Shown here one piece after another: positions 21,026 to 31,856 of a stretch of DNA of 64,000 nt. The first letter of the stretch is position 1. The number at the start of each line of letters is the position of its first letter. The translations under genes and the position numbers were made by a program. The stretch lies in the NCBI RefSeq assembly GCF_018448495.1, contig NZ_CP049902.1, positions 1,984,001-2,048,000 of the forward strand, in the 5' to 3' direction. Origin of the DNA: Psychrobacter sp. WY6. GTDB taxonomy: Bacteria > Pseudomonadota > Gammaproteobacteria > Pseudomonadales > Moraxellaceae. Under the pieces are notes generated by a model. The model made no database searches, was not told where the DNA came from, and saw nothing but the letters and a program-made list of their open reading frames with translations.

Positions 21026-22144
21026 TTATTTATGATCAAAAAACTTATCCAATACGGCTTGATGTAACAATGCTGGTTTGGCATTCAATAAACCATTGCC
21101 AAAACCACGCAACCACCAAACCAGTTGTGAAGTTAGGTTGACAGTGGCTTGAATAGTCAGCGTGTCATCATCCAACGTAACAGTTTGGTCGTCACTGAGC
21201 TTGCTTTCAGTCAGGCTTTTGCCCGCTTGTTTGGTGAATTGTAGCTCAATAGCGGTGTTTTTGCCATGATTAGGCAGCTCACCGAATAAGGGGTGGCTAA
21301 AGCCCATACCACCCGCATCCAAATAATTATCGAGTTGGAAACTCTCAGGTGTTTGTGCGGCGCTTTCAAGAATGTCAACGCTAGCAAATCGATGTAGGGC
21401 AAAGGTACGAATGGTAAAGTTTGGATCATCAGTACGAGTTGCCAGCAGATAAATAATCACACCGCGCTGGATAATAGCGATGGGATTCAAAAGATATTCA
21501 CTGGCCTGTGATTTATTGCTGCGTGTGTAGCAGGCTTTGATTTGTAATTGATAAAATAGCGCATGGTAAATATTGTCTTTGCTATCCAAGTCAATATGCG
21601 GCGCGATTAGTGGCTGAGTGGCAGGCTCAATACGCACTCTGTCGATCCATGAATGGGTGACTTTACTGTTTTTTAGCTGCCGCCTTGCCAAGTCAAACCA
21701 CGGAAATAATTCATCTAAAATAACAGGTGGTAGTAGCTGAGTTAGATTGGCTTCAACCATATTAAAGGCGACTGCTTGCGATAGATTCATGTGCGGTAAG
21801 CTTTGGAGTGGCGCGTCATCACGCCAGCGCCAGCCTTGTGGGTTGGCGTTGTTTTTTTCTATAGGAAAGCGTTTTGCTAGCGCATTTAAGTCGCGTTGAA
21901 CAGTGCGTAGGCTGATGTCAAAACCTGCCATCATCAGCTGCTCGTAGATATGGGTTGTGCCCACCCAGCGGTTGCGCTGTAGTTGCGATAGCACTTGCCA
22001 CTGGCGCGCCGTCGTCGCCGCGCCATGGCGATTATCGTTGTTATCTCCTGAGACATGACTGTCCGCTGCCGCTACAGTATTAGCTTGCTCAACAGAGTTC
22101 GTTTGAGCATGAGAGTGGTCGGCGTCAGTAGAATGTACAGTCAT
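21026..22144 (-). CDS. WYL-domain transcriptional regulator
   Basis: A 372-residue DNA-binding regulator. The N-terminus is disordered and His/Asp/Ser-rich (1-45). A DeoR/HTH_11-like helix-turn-helix follows (about 46-100, ISLRTVQRDLNALAKRF), then the WYL ligand-sensing domain (about 185-280, with GVIIYLLATRTD and FALHRFASVDIL), and a WCX C-terminal extension (VWWLRGFGNGLLNAKP). Such proteins bind nucleotides or nucleic acid and act as repressors or activators. It is 88 bp from the TerD gene on the same strand, so possibly linked. Frame intact. Confidence 0.85.
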   Translation of the reverse strand: MTVHSTDADHSHAQTNSVEQANTVAAADSHVSGDNNDNRHGAATTARQWQVLSQLQRNRWVGTTHIYEQLMMAGFDISLRTVQRDLNALAKRFPIEKNNANPQGWRWRDDAPLQSLPHMNLSQAVAFNMVEANLTQLLPPVILDELFPWFDLARRQLKNSKVTHSWIDRVRIEPATQPLIAPHIDLDSKDNIYHALFYQLQIKACYTRSNKSQASEYLLNPIAIIQRGVIIYLLATRTDDPNFTIRTFALHRFASVDILESAAQTPESFQLDNYLDAGGMGFSHPLFGELPNHGKNTAIELQFTKQAGKSLTESKLSDDQTVTLDDDTLTIQATVNLTSQLVWWLRGFGNGLLNAKPALLHQAVLDKFFDHK

Positions 22145-22238
22145 TAAGCGATAACCTTTATGAAATTACGAGTTGGCTTTTGTATAGCTTAGCGGAGTAT
22201 TAACCATTCATCATCGCAGAAAAGTATCGTAGCGTCTA

Positions 22239-22257
22239 GGGCATGTCTTCAATTAGC
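22239..22257 (+). repeat. Solitary MITE-like terminal sequence
   Basis: TA then GGGCATGTCTTCAATTAG at 22237-22256 closely matches the terminal inverted repeat of the elements at 35598 and 42719. No matching partner end is seen within 200 bp, so this may be a remnant or a chance match. Confidence 0.4.
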
Positions 22258-22385
22258 ACACTGACTTATGGATTGGTTTTGATACAGCTAAATTTCACTA
22301 TAAATCAGCTTATATGGCGTCAATGGGCGTTTTAGTGGCATTCTTATCGATACCTTGATTGATGCTTTGGTTGATACCTTGATCA

Positions 22386-25160
22386 TCATTTATACTGACT
22401 TCGTTGTGCTCCGCCTTGTCTTTGTGTTTTTCCTTTTTTCTCTTGTCCCGTTTTTTTTGACGTTTTGCTTTCTGCTTTTTTATCTTTCTTTTTGGACTTT
22501 TTATCATCCATACCATCGTCATTGTTATCTTGATTTTCATCCCATAACATCAGACGACTTAAAACTTTGCCAAACAACGTGTCTTTACGATAGCGACCTT
22601 TCTTGTTCATGGTATCGATAGGCAAACCAGTCATCAGCGTCAATGCTTCGCTCAGTGTATAGACACCATAAATATGAAATTCGTTCGCTTTGACGGCAGC
22701 AATGATGTCGTCACGCAGCATGAGCTGTTTGACATTGGCCATTGGAATGACCACGCCTTGCTGCCCAGTCAATTCTTGCTCGCGGCATGCATCAAAGAAT
22801 CCGGCGATTTTAGAGTTGATGCCACCAACCGCTTGCACTTCGCCCAATTGGTTCATAGAGCCAGTAATGGCAAATGATTGATCAATCGGGACGTTTGCTA
22901 AGGCAGATAGCAGCGCACAGCCTTCGCTGACGGTAGCACTATCGCCATCGATATGGGCGTAGCTTTGTTCAAAAGCGAGCGAGGCGCTAAAGTTGAGCGC
23001 ATGATGTTGGCTGAATAATGCGCGCAAATAGCTGGTCATAATCAGCATGCCTTTGGCGTGTAAACTACCGCCCAAGTCTACATCACGCTCGATATCGAGA
23101 ATCTCACCTGTACCGATATTTGGTTGAATGACGGCAGTCAAGCGGGCGGGCATGCCAAACTCGCTATCGGCATAGCTGACCACTGTCAGCGCATTGACTT
23201 GTCCGACAGCGCTGCCTTGAGTTTGAATAAGCTGCTGACCGTTTCTTAGCTCATCCCAATAGAGGTCACGCAGGTATCCTGAACGCTCGTCCATATCATC
23301 GATGGCTTGTGTGACATGATAGGCATTAACAATGTTTTTTCCGCTTAAATGCGCGTGGCGGTTAGACTCATGCAACAGCTTGATTAATAAATCACTGTGC
23401 AAGCTTAAGCGGTCTTGGTCTTCTGCTTGTAAGCTTAAATGCTCAAGTAGGGCAGCTTGCGCGCTACGATCAAACGGATAGAGATTGGCATAGTCAATGA
23501 TATCAGCCATTTTCGCGACTAACGCCAATTCGTGCTCACTGCTGCGAGGCACGTCATCGTGAAAATCCGCACGTACTTTAAATACCGCATCAAACTCAGG
23601 CTCAAGCTCTAACAGCTCATAATATAAGTCTGCTTCACCAAGCAAAATCACTTTAACATCAAGGTCAATGGGGCAGGTGCTAACGATAAGCTGCCTGTTA
23701 AGGTCAGCATTTGTTCAAGGCTTGAGAGTTTGATTTTGCGTGATTGTAACGCCCGCTTGAGACCCTGCCAGGCATACGGATGCTCAAGTAAGTGACTCGC
23801 TTCTAATAGTAAATAACCACCATTAGCACGGTGTAGAGCACCCGCTCGAATCATACTGACATCAGTGGTGACCGTGCCCAATTGGGTGATTTGCTCGACA
23901 TGACCTAACAAGTTCAAGTGCGTCGGTAAGTCCTCAAAGATGACGGGTGCACCGTCGTCCGGCATGTGACTGACAATGACGTTGACCGCATAGCGACTTG
24001 GGGTTGTGGCCAAAACTGCCGTTACAAACTCTTCGTCATCGCCATTGACGATGCGCTCGACATGCGTAACCATGTCGGCAAATACGGTCTTGAGATAGTC
24101 AATGACCAGTGGGTGACTGGCAAATTGCTCATAAACAGGGGCAAATAACGGTTGTAATGCACGACGTGCAATATTGCGATGCAGGGCTTCTATCGCATCA
24201 TTGGCTTCGTCCTCTAACTGCTCTAACGCGATGGTCAACTGACTTAAGCGTTTTTGCATATGGTTTTTTTGGACAAAGTTATTTAGCTCAGCTTCGTATT
24301 CACTATTGCCGTATTCAGTATTGTTTTTATTCTGCTCTGCATTTATAGGATCGTTATACTCGGTGCTAAGAATGCTCGGTTCACTACTATTATCGCTCAC
24401 GGATTTATTTTTGTTGCTAGCAGATGGTTTGTCATTACTACCACTAGTTTCTGTCGCGAGTTGACTGGGATGTACAAACACCGCTTTATTATCAAAGGAG
24501 CGAAACGTCAACGCCAAATCATATTGTTTGCCTTCTGCATTGAGCACATCAAGCCTGACTTTCTTTTTGATGCGTGTCATTTTTGATTGCTTCGATTTTG
24601 CTTTGATATTGATCACTACGAAAGCGTTGGCTCAATCGCTTTTTGGCTTGTTGCCATAAGTGAGTGACTTGCTGCTGCAATAAAGAGGCTTGCCCAGCAG
24701 GTAGTCGCAAGGCTAAAGGGGTACGTGGATCGGTAAAATTATGCACATATACCCAGTCGTCAGGTGTGGGTGCATCGGCGGCAATACGCGTTAGCAAGCG
24801 GCTGATGACGGTGCGTTTGCCCAAGCCATTTTCACCAGCAGCAAACACATGATAGCCACTGGCTTTGATATCCAAAGCTGTTTGTAAGGCTTTTAGTGCA
24901 CGCTGCTGACCAAAGCCAACGTCTAGATCTGGTGCCGTGCGAGTATCCGAGGGCAATTCATCAGGATCGCTATAGCGTTTTAGTTGCTCAGCGGTGACAA
25001 GGCAGCGCTGCTTGATATCAATAAAGCATGGATGCGGTGCATTCGGTGTTGCTGATTTGGTGCTTTTTAATTCAATGATGGGTGTTGCCATATTATTAGC
25101 GTCTTTTTTATTAGCGTCTCTCGATAATTGAGAGGTAGGGATGTGTGGCTGTTTGGTCAT
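22386..25160 (-). CDS. LonB/YcbZ-like AAA+ ATP-dependent protease, two or three apparent frameshifts
   Basis: An AAA ATPase fused to a Lon-type Ser/Lys peptidase, about 925 residues. Walker A is GENGLGKRT (near 24840). A Walker-B-like GALHRANGGYLLLEASHLL lies near 23850. A low-complexity N/S/E-rich insert (about 24480-24290) sits between them. The Lon proteolytic domain has the catalytic Ser in HIDGDSATVSEG and Lys in NSKIAGFF. Frames break near 24580 (A-rich) and 23650, and probably near 22440. The C-terminus is a very Lys-rich tail; a shift there would extend it to about 22310 with a NEVSINDDQGINQSI ending. These enzymes are distinct from housekeeping LonA and lack its N-domain. Substrates are unknown. 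Confidence 0.85.
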
Positions 25161-25532
25161 AGGTATAAATTATATCGTTTGTGGAAAGTGGCGTGGTTAT
25201 TAAGTGCTATTAAGTGTTATTAAGTTTACTAATGAGTGCTAATACTTGGTTTTTTCTAGTTAATTTGCATCGTTCATAAAAACATCTTACAAGATAAAAC
25301 GGTGTTTTAAATAAATCATTAAAAGCAGTTTTGTATCATTAGCAGGCTCTGTCAAAACCGCCTATATAAGTAATCATTCATCATCCATTTAAGGCGATTA
25401 AAGAACAATAACGCCTCAATATAGGCTCAGATAGTATAAGATGTCTCACATTGGCGCAATCTGCAACTATTCAATGGGCAGACTGCATGATAAAATAGAC
25501 GGTTCACATGTCAAAACTGGATAACTCGTTGT
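25161..25532. other. Intergenic region, no gene seen
   Basis: About 370 bp between divergent genes. It contains a loose inverted repeat (CGCCTATATA near 25360 and ATATAGGC near 25419) and presumably the rsmG promoter. No ORF or RNA gene is supported. Confidence 0.4.
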
Positions 25533-26247
25533 ATGTCAGACTTTACTAAAACATCTTCATCCTCTGCTAACACGGGCAATATCCGTATTGATCCGACTGG
25601 CTTTGTAAAGCTTGGCGCACAGTTGCCAGCGCTGGCGAATACCTTGGCACAAGCGGTCAATGAGCTCAATTTACCCTTGAGTGAGACGCAGCAGCGCACA
25701 TTATTATTGTACTTAGACCAGCTTTTGTTGTGGAATAAAGCGTATAATCTGACCGCCATCACTGATCCAGAAGAGGCATTGATCAAACATATAATTGATT
25801 GTTTGGCTATTATAACGCATTTACCGTCAGGGTCACTGTTAGATATTGGCACAGGAGCAGGGATGCCAGCGGTTATTATTGCGATTTGTCAGCCAGAGCG
25901 TCAATGCACCGCACTTGATAGTAATCAGAAAAAAATTCGTTTTATTAAGCAAATCAGCAGTGAGCTTGGCTTGAATAATATGCAGCCAATTGCTTCTCGT
26001 ATCGAGGCGCATGACGCCAGCTATGACGTTGTGACTTCTAGAGCCTTTGCCAGTTTGATCGATTTTGTCGAAGTGGCTCAGCCGCGCTTAGCAGATAACG
26101 GTTACCTATGCGCGATGAAAGGCAAAGCGCCAGCGATGAAGAACTACAGCGCTGGACAATGACTGGCATATTAAGACGATTAAGCTTAAAGTGCCTCGTT
26201 TACATGATAGTCGTCATTTAATTGAATTGTCCTATAAAAATGTCTAA
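25533..26247 (+). CDS. rsmG: 16S rRNA (guanine527-N7)-methyltransferase, two apparent frameshifts near the end
   Basis: Methylates N7 of G527 in 16S rRNA using SAM. The SAM-binding motif LLDIGTGAGMPAVIIA and the following TALDSNQKKIRF are clear, and VTSRAFASL is the usual RsmG signature. The obvious frame stops at 26162, but two one-base corrections (near 26135 and 26160) continue it as DEELQRW...DWHIKTIKLKVPRLHDSRHLIELSYKNV, the normal RsmG tail, ending at 26247 for about 238 residues. It is followed by parA and parB, the usual rsmG-parA-parB order. Confidence 0.93.
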
Positions 26248-26467
26248 GCTATGAACACCTTTTAAGTGATACATGTCGGTATCACATGATTTTGTGGATA
26301 TTTGAATGGACATATTCAAAATATAGTGATGCAAATCGTGCTAATTAGATAAAAGTCGTATTGTTTACGCTTATGAGTATGATGCTATGCAAAGTTTAGC
26401 GAAAAATTGATTGTGTAAGCCAAAAGTAAAATAACAGTAATAGACCCTAATTAAATTGAGTGAGTGT

Positions 26468-27245
26468 ATGGAAATCATAGCAATTGCGATCAAAAAGGCG
26501 GCGTGGCAAAACCACGACGGCAGTAAATTTGACCGCCAGCTTGGCTGCGAAGCGCAAGCATGTACTGCTGATTGACTTAGACCCACAGGGTAATGCGACC
26601 AGTGGTACGGGTGTTGATAAAAACGAGCTTGGGCTAACTATCGCTGACGTATTATTGGATGGAGTATCGCTGTCTGATGCTATTGTTACCAGTCCGGCGG
26701 GGTTTGATGTGATCGGTGCCAATCGTGATTTGGCAGGCATGGATATCACCCTAATGAACAAGACCAATAGTCATGAGCTGTTTAAAACAGCAATGGTGGC
26801 TTTGGTTAATGATCAGCTAGCTGCTAAAAAACCTGCTTACGATTATGTGGTTATAGACTGTGCACCCAGCTTGAATTTGCTGACGATTAATGCGTTAGTT
26901 GCTACAGATAGCGTTATTATTCCTATGCAGTGTGAATACTATGCATTAGAAGGCTTGGCTGATTTGTCGCAGACGATAGAGCGTTTAACCGAGTTGAATC
27001 CAAAGCTATATATCCGCGGTGTGGTGAGAACATTATTTGATGCACGCAATACACTGGCTCGGGATGTGTCTGCCGAGCTTGAAGCGCACTTTGGCGATAT
27101 TATGTATAAAACCCATATTCCAAGAAATATTCGTTTGGCAGAAGCGCCAGCGCATGGTTTGCCAGTTATCGCTTACGAGAGATGGTCAAAAGGTGCGCGC
27201 GCTTATCAAAAATTGGCGGCTGAAGTCATGAAACAAAGTGACTAA
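26468..27245 (+). CDS. parA: Chromosome-partitioning ATPase ParA (Soj), two apparent base losses at the N-terminus
   Basis: A deviant-Walker-A ATPase that segregates the chromosome with ParB-parS. The ATG at 26468 gives MEIIAIA; two missing bases (near 26489 and 26503) then restore NQKGGVGKTTTAVNL, the deviant Walker A. Later motifs are DLDPQGNATSG (A'), DYVVIDCAPSLN (Walker B) and MQCEYYALEGLADL. About 259 residues, normal for Soj. It is 150 bp upstream of parB. No consensus parS (a GTTTCACGTGAAAC-like palindrome) was noticed nearby. Confidence 0.94.
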
Positions 27246-27397
27246 TATGCATGTATGCATTTTTTTAGCACCAGTGATAGAATGTCAGCACAAGCGACTA
27301 AACAGATATTGAACATTGAATGTCGTATTTATAAGTAATGAGTAAGCTGTATTAATAATTATTTGGCTTTTATTTTAGCGTTAGAGGATAGGTAATC

Positions 27398-28543
27398 ATG
27401 GCGAAGAAAAGAGGGTTGGCTGCCAATCGAGGCTTAGATGCCTTGTTGGGGTCAATCAAAAAAGAAAAGCAAATCACCGCCTCTGCCTTGCAAGACGACA
27501 TGGCGGCGCGTGAGAGTACTTTGCCAGCTGAAACGCTAAACGCTGATAGATTAAATATTAGCACGCCTGCTCAATCTGATGATAATGAGACCAGTGAAAA
27601 ACCAACGACCAAACCTATTGCCTCTGACACCACTGCCAGCAGTCGAACCACACGGTCGCCGCGCACGATAAACAAAGGTACGGCTAATAAGAATCGTGTT
27701 AATGGAACAGATACTAGTGCCTCTGAAGACCAGATAAGCTTGGTGCAAATAGATGTCACGCGTTTGCAAGCGGGTAAGTATCAGCCACGCCGTGATATGA
27801 GTGAAACGGCGCTTGCAGAGCTGGCGTCTTCGATTGAGCAGCATGGCGTTATGCAACCGATCGTTATCCGTCCGTTATTGGCCAATGAAGACAAGAGTGA
27901 AGCATTCGTTACCCATGAGATCATTGCTGGTGAGCGTCGCTGGCGTGCAGCAAAAATGGCAGGTAAAGCCGTTATTCCAGCGATTGAACGTGCTTTATCT
28001 GATGAGCTTGCCATCGCACTGGCCTTGATTGAAAATATCCAGCGTGAGGACTTGTCCGTGATTGAACAGGCCGCTGCATTACAACGTTTTCATACTGAAT
28101 TTGGTATGAGTCATGCGATGATTGCCGAAGTCGTTGGCAAGGCACGCACCACCGTATCAAACCTGCTGCGTCTCAATCAACTGCATGATACAGTCAAAGA
28201 TCATTTGGCAAATAGCACCCTAGATATGGGTCATGCGCGCACGCTCTTGGCATTATCCTCTGAGCAGCAGCCGATTATCGCGCAAAAAATTATCGACGGT
28301 GGTATGACGGTACGCGACGCTGAAAAGTTGGTTAAATCGATCTTACAGCCTGCGCCTAAAGCCAATCGTGCTGAGCAAACGCAATCTCGTGAGGTTGAGC
28401 GCTTGACGCAAAGACTGACAGATATGTTAGGGGCTGAAGTCAAACTCAAACATAAAAAAGATGGCCAGGGTAGTGTTGAGATATTTTTCCATAACCAAGA
28501 TCAGTTAGCAGCTTTGATTAAGCACATAGAAGCACAGGCTTGA
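27398..28543 (+). CDS. parB: Chromosome-partitioning protein ParB (Spo0J)
   Basis: A 381-residue CTPase and parS-binding protein. The N-terminal ParA-interaction peptide is KKRGLAANRGLDALLG. A disordered T/S/N-rich linker (about 30-105) follows. Then the ParB/Srx CTP-binding core (LQAGKYQPRRDM, VMQPIVIRPL, and ERRWRAAKMAGK, which is the GERRxRA box), the HTH (MSHAMIAEVVGKARTTVSNLLRL), and the C-terminal dimer domain. The linker is longer than in E. coli relatives. Frame intact. It partners with the ParA upstream. Confidence 0.96.
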   Translation: MAKKRGLAANRGLDALLGSIKKEKQITASALQDDMAARESTLPAETLNADRLNISTPAQSDDNETSEKPTTKPIASDTTASSRTTRSPRTINKGTANKNRVNGTDTSASEDQISLVQIDVTRLQAGKYQPRRDMSETALAELASSIEQHGVMQPIVIRPLLANEDKSEAFVTHEIIAGERRWRAAKMAGKAVIPAIERALSDELAIALALIENIQREDLSVIEQAAALQRFHTEFGMSHAMIAEVVGKARTTVSNLLRLNQLHDTVKDHLANSTLDMGHARTLLALSSEQQPIIAQKIIDGGMTVRDAEKLVKSILQPAPKANRAEQTQSREVERLTQRLTDMLGAEVKLKHKKDGQGSVEIFFHNQDQLAALIKHIEAQA

Positions 28544-28627
28544 TATCGCTAACGAGTTTGTTGATGCTGTAAATATTAAGATATTTTGATAACCGCTATT
28601 TTTATAAAAATATAAAAGAGAGTCAAT

Positions 28628-29362
28628 ATGTGGGAGTTGGTAAAAGCGGGTGGTTGGTTGATGACGCCTATCGTGGTGTGCTCAATATTGGCATTGGTTA
28701 TCATCATCGAGCGTAGTCATACTTTACAGTTTAATAAAGTTGCTCCGAGTAGATTGCGCGAACAGCTAATCACGCGCTTACGTGAGAATGGGGATATTGG
28801 TCGTACACAGTTGATGAATGTCAAAGAAAAAACACCTTTGGGAGATATTTTAGCGACAGGGCTGCTGTATCGTCAATATGGCTTAGACTCGATGACGATG
28901 CATATGCAAAACCGCGCTAGCGTACAAGTGCATCAGTTAGAAAAAAACATCAATATGCTTGGGACCATAGGGGCGATTGCGCCACTACTGGGGTTGTTAG
29001 GCACGGTGTTAGGCATTATTTCGTCATTTTTGGCGATTACTGATGGGGCGATGCAAGACCCAACGATGCTTGCTGCTGGTGTGTCACAAGCGTTGATTAC
29101 GACTGCTGCTGGTATGATCGTGGCTATTCCAGCACTGGTTGCCTATCGTTATTTTCAGCGCCGTATTATCGATATTAATGCCCAGTTTGAGACGCAAGCG
29201 GGACTCATGATTCAAGAGTTGTATGATTATCATTTACTGGAAAATACATCTACTGCTGGCTTGAATGTGCCTGCACATCGTGCGCCATCGGATGACGTTG
29301 TAGATAATGAGTATGCAGTGGATGGATTAAGCTCAAATAATGGTGTTGCCGTCACTTCTTAG
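28628..29362 (+). CDS. exbB: MotA/TolQ/ExbB proton-channel family protein
   Basis: 244 residues. Three transmembrane segments, with the last two packing as the proton channel (MLGTIGAIAPLLGLLGTVLGI and AAGMIVAIPALVAYRYF). The cytoplasmic loop lies between. It energises TonB- or Tol-type systems with the ExbD partner immediately downstream. No TonB gene is in the window. The C-terminal tail of about 35 residues is disordered. Frame intact. The exbB-exbD-msbA-lpxK-kdsB order is common in Pseudomonadales. Confidence 0.9.
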   Translation: MWELVKAGGWLMTPIVVCSILALVIIIERSHTLQFNKVAPSRLREQLITRLRENGDIGRTQLMNVKEKTPLGDILATGLLYRQYGLDSMTMHMQNRASVQVHQLEKNINMLGTIGAIAPLLGLLGTVLGIISSFLAITDGAMQDPTMLAAGVSQALITTAAGMIVAIPALVAYRYFQRRIIDINAQFETQAGLMIQELYDYHLLENTSTAGLNVPAHRAPSDDVVDNEYAVDGLSSNNGVAVTS

Positions 29363-29462
29363 TATTTATTTTTTAGCATTTATTTTTTAGTATTTGTGAC
29401 TGTTCAACACGCACTAATAATCCATCAAGCACATGAGTATCTAGTAAATTAAAGAGAGTGAT

Positions 29463-29894
29463 ATGCGCTTTAGAAAACCGACTGTTGAGCCGCTCGAAAT
29501 TAACTTGACCCCGATGATTGATTGTTTGTTGTTTTTGATTGTGTTTTTGCTGTTAGCAACGTCGTTTAATCATTTTAGTCGTTTAAATATTATTCTTCCT
29601 GAAGCTGAAGGTGTTGCGCTGACAGAAGAGAAAAACAGTATCGAAGTGGCAGTACAAGAAGATGGCAGTTATCTGGTGAACGGTATTACGCTTGCTAGTA
29701 GCAATGAGGCAGAGTTGACAAGTATGCTACAACAAGAAGCTGGCAGTAATCGTGACATGCTATTTGTTATTGCTGCGGATGCCAATGCCACCCACCAATC
29801 GGTTGTGCGAGTGATGGACATTGCGGGTAAACTGGGATTTTTGAATCTTAATATCAGTACGGTCGTGCCACTTGGTCAGCCGTTACCGCAGTAG
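29463..29894 (+). CDS. exbD: ExbD/TolR family biopolymer transport protein
   Basis: 143 residues with one N-terminal transmembrane helix. The proton-path Asp lies in LTPMIDCLLFLIVFLLL. A periplasmic domain follows, ending VPLGQPLPQ. It forms the stator with ExbB. It starts 100 bp after exbB. Frame intact. Confidence 0.9.
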   Translation: MRFRKPTVEPLEINLTPMIDCLLFLIVFLLLATSFNHFSRLNIILPEAEGVALTEEKNSIEVAVQEDGSYLVNGITLASSNEAELTSMLQQEAGSNRDMLFVIAADANATHQSVVRVMDIAGKLGFLNLNISTVVPLGQPLPQ

Positions 29895-29988
29895 CCTATA
29901 GCTACTTTATTGCCATTGATAGATGTTCTTATAAAACTGTAATTTTAACGCAGTCCATTCATGTTATGACCCCCAAATTGAGGCTTTT

Positions 29989-31771
29989 ATGAGCCAAGCA
30001 TATCAACCTGACTCTGCAAAAACTGCTGCTAAAAAACTATCAGCAGAGCCGTCAAACATACCTAAACATAAGACCTTGCTGCGTTTGCTGAGTTATTTAA
30101 AACCATACTGGTGGGCATTAATGCTTACTGTGTTGGGCTTTGCGATTAATGCGGCGACAGAGATTTGGATTGCCAAATTACTTCAATACATCACCGATGC
30201 CATTAATCAGAACGATCAAAGCAAACAAGATTTATTTCCATTATTGATCATTGGTCTGTTTTTTGTCCGCGGTGTTGGTAGCTTTTTGGGTAATTACTAT
30301 TCTGCTCTGGTCTCACGTAATTTGGTATATGAGCTGCGAGTGGAAGTCTTTAATAAATTGCTTCGTCTGCCAAGCTTTTTACTTAGCCAATCCTGCTGGT
30401 ACCATTTCATCCAAGCTGATATTTGATGTTGAGCAAGTCACCGCCGCTAGTACAGACTCTATGAAGACGCTACTGCGGGATGGTTTGACAGTCGTCGCCT
30501 TGATAGGTTTCTTGCTTTATAGCAATTGGCGTTTGACGTTGATTTTATTCGTTGTGCTACCGCCAATATTGTGGCTTATTCGCATCGCCTCAAAGCGTTA
30601 TCTAAAGTTGTCTAAGGGTATTCAAGAGACGATGGGTGATGTCAGCCATATTACCAATGAAGTGATTGGTGGCTATCAGGTTGTCAAAAACTATGGCGGT
30701 CAAGCATACGAAGCCGCACGCTTCGATAAAACATCGAAAAAGAACTTACGCCAAGGCATGAAGGTCGTGGTGACCAACAGTATCAATACGCCAGCAGTAC
30801 AGCTGCTAATGGCTGTCGCCATGTCAGTTGTGGTGTGGCTCGCACTACGCCCATCGGTGATTGACAATATCTCAGCGGGTGATTATCTCATATATTGCCG
30901 CTGCAGGTTTGCTCAGCAAGCCGGTACGCTCATTGACTGACATCAATCAGAAACTGCAAAAAGGTATCGCGGCAGGTGAGTCTATTTTTGCCTTGTTAGA
31001 TGAGCCAGAAGAAACAGACACTGGTGTGCTTAGCCCTGCTTTGACGGGCGAAATCAAGCTGGATAATGTCAGTCTGATTATCCTGACTCAACGGTCGCTT
31101 TGCGTGACTTTACGTTAGATGTAAAAGCGGGTGAGACGGTTGCATTGGTAGGGCGAAGTGGTGCTGGTAAGTCATCTTTAGTAAACTTACTGACGCGCAC
31201 CTTATCGACCTCTTCTGGGCAAATTACCTTGGATGGTATACCGATTGAAGACATTAAGCTTGAGAGCTTACGGGCGCAGATTGCGATGGTCAATCAACAA
31301 GTAGTCCTGTTCAATACCACGGTATTTAACAATATTGCTTATGGTGGCTTAGCCAATAAAACCCAAGCTGAGGTTGAGCGCGCCGCAAAAGATGCCTTTG
31401 CTCATGATTTTATTATGAAAATGCCAAACGGCTATCAAAGTGAAATTGGTGCTGAAGGTTTGCAGCTGTCTGGCGGGCAGCGTCAGCGCTTATCGATTGC
31501 TCGTGCGCTATTAAAAGACGCGCCGATTTTAATTTTAGATGAAGCAACCAGTGCGTTAGACAATGAATCAGAGTATTACATTCAGCAAGCGCTTGATAAT
31601 GTGATGAAAGATCGTACCACATTAGTCATTGCACATCGACTGACCACCATTGAATCAGCCGATCGTATCGCCGTGTTAGACAGCGGTCAAATCGTCGAGT
31701 TGGGCACGCACGATGAGCTTATGCAATTACAAGGTCATTATGCGCAAATGTATGAACGCGACTTTGAATAA
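29989..31771 (+). CDS. msbA: Lipid A export ABC transporter MsbA, three apparent frameshifts
   Basis: A fused membrane/ATPase half-transporter, about 594 residues, that flips lipid A-core across the inner membrane. The membrane domain (29989-30960) has the MsbA-like FYLANPAGTISSKLIFDVEQV segment; the ATPase has Walker A GRSGAGKSS, signature LSGGQRQR, and Walker B ILILDEATSALD. The frame breaks near 30380 (TTTTT, one T extra), near 30887 (one base short) and near 31070. In each case the next frame continues the same protein. msbA is normally essential, so assembly error is the likeliest cause. lpxK follows in the same direction, the classic msbA-lpxK pair. Confidence 0.93.
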
Positions 31772-31856
31772 AATTATCGGACTATTCTTTGAGCAGCTTT
31801 GACGTTCAAATCGTGCTAAGTTCAAGTTTAGCTGAATAGGTAAGTGGTCAATTATC

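Noticed and set aside
22310..22540. Separate Lys-rich small protein
   Set aside because: It overlaps the end of the Lon-like gene and is probably that gene's true tail in a shifted frame.
25359..25426. Loose inverted repeat (CGCCTATATA ... ATATAGGC) ahead of rsmG
   Set aside because: The arms are only about 8 bp with a loop of about 50 bases in AT-rich DNA. Not distinguishable from chance.
27551..28160. Several antisense frames opposite parB
   Set aside because: They are shadows of parB codon use and have no ribosome sites.
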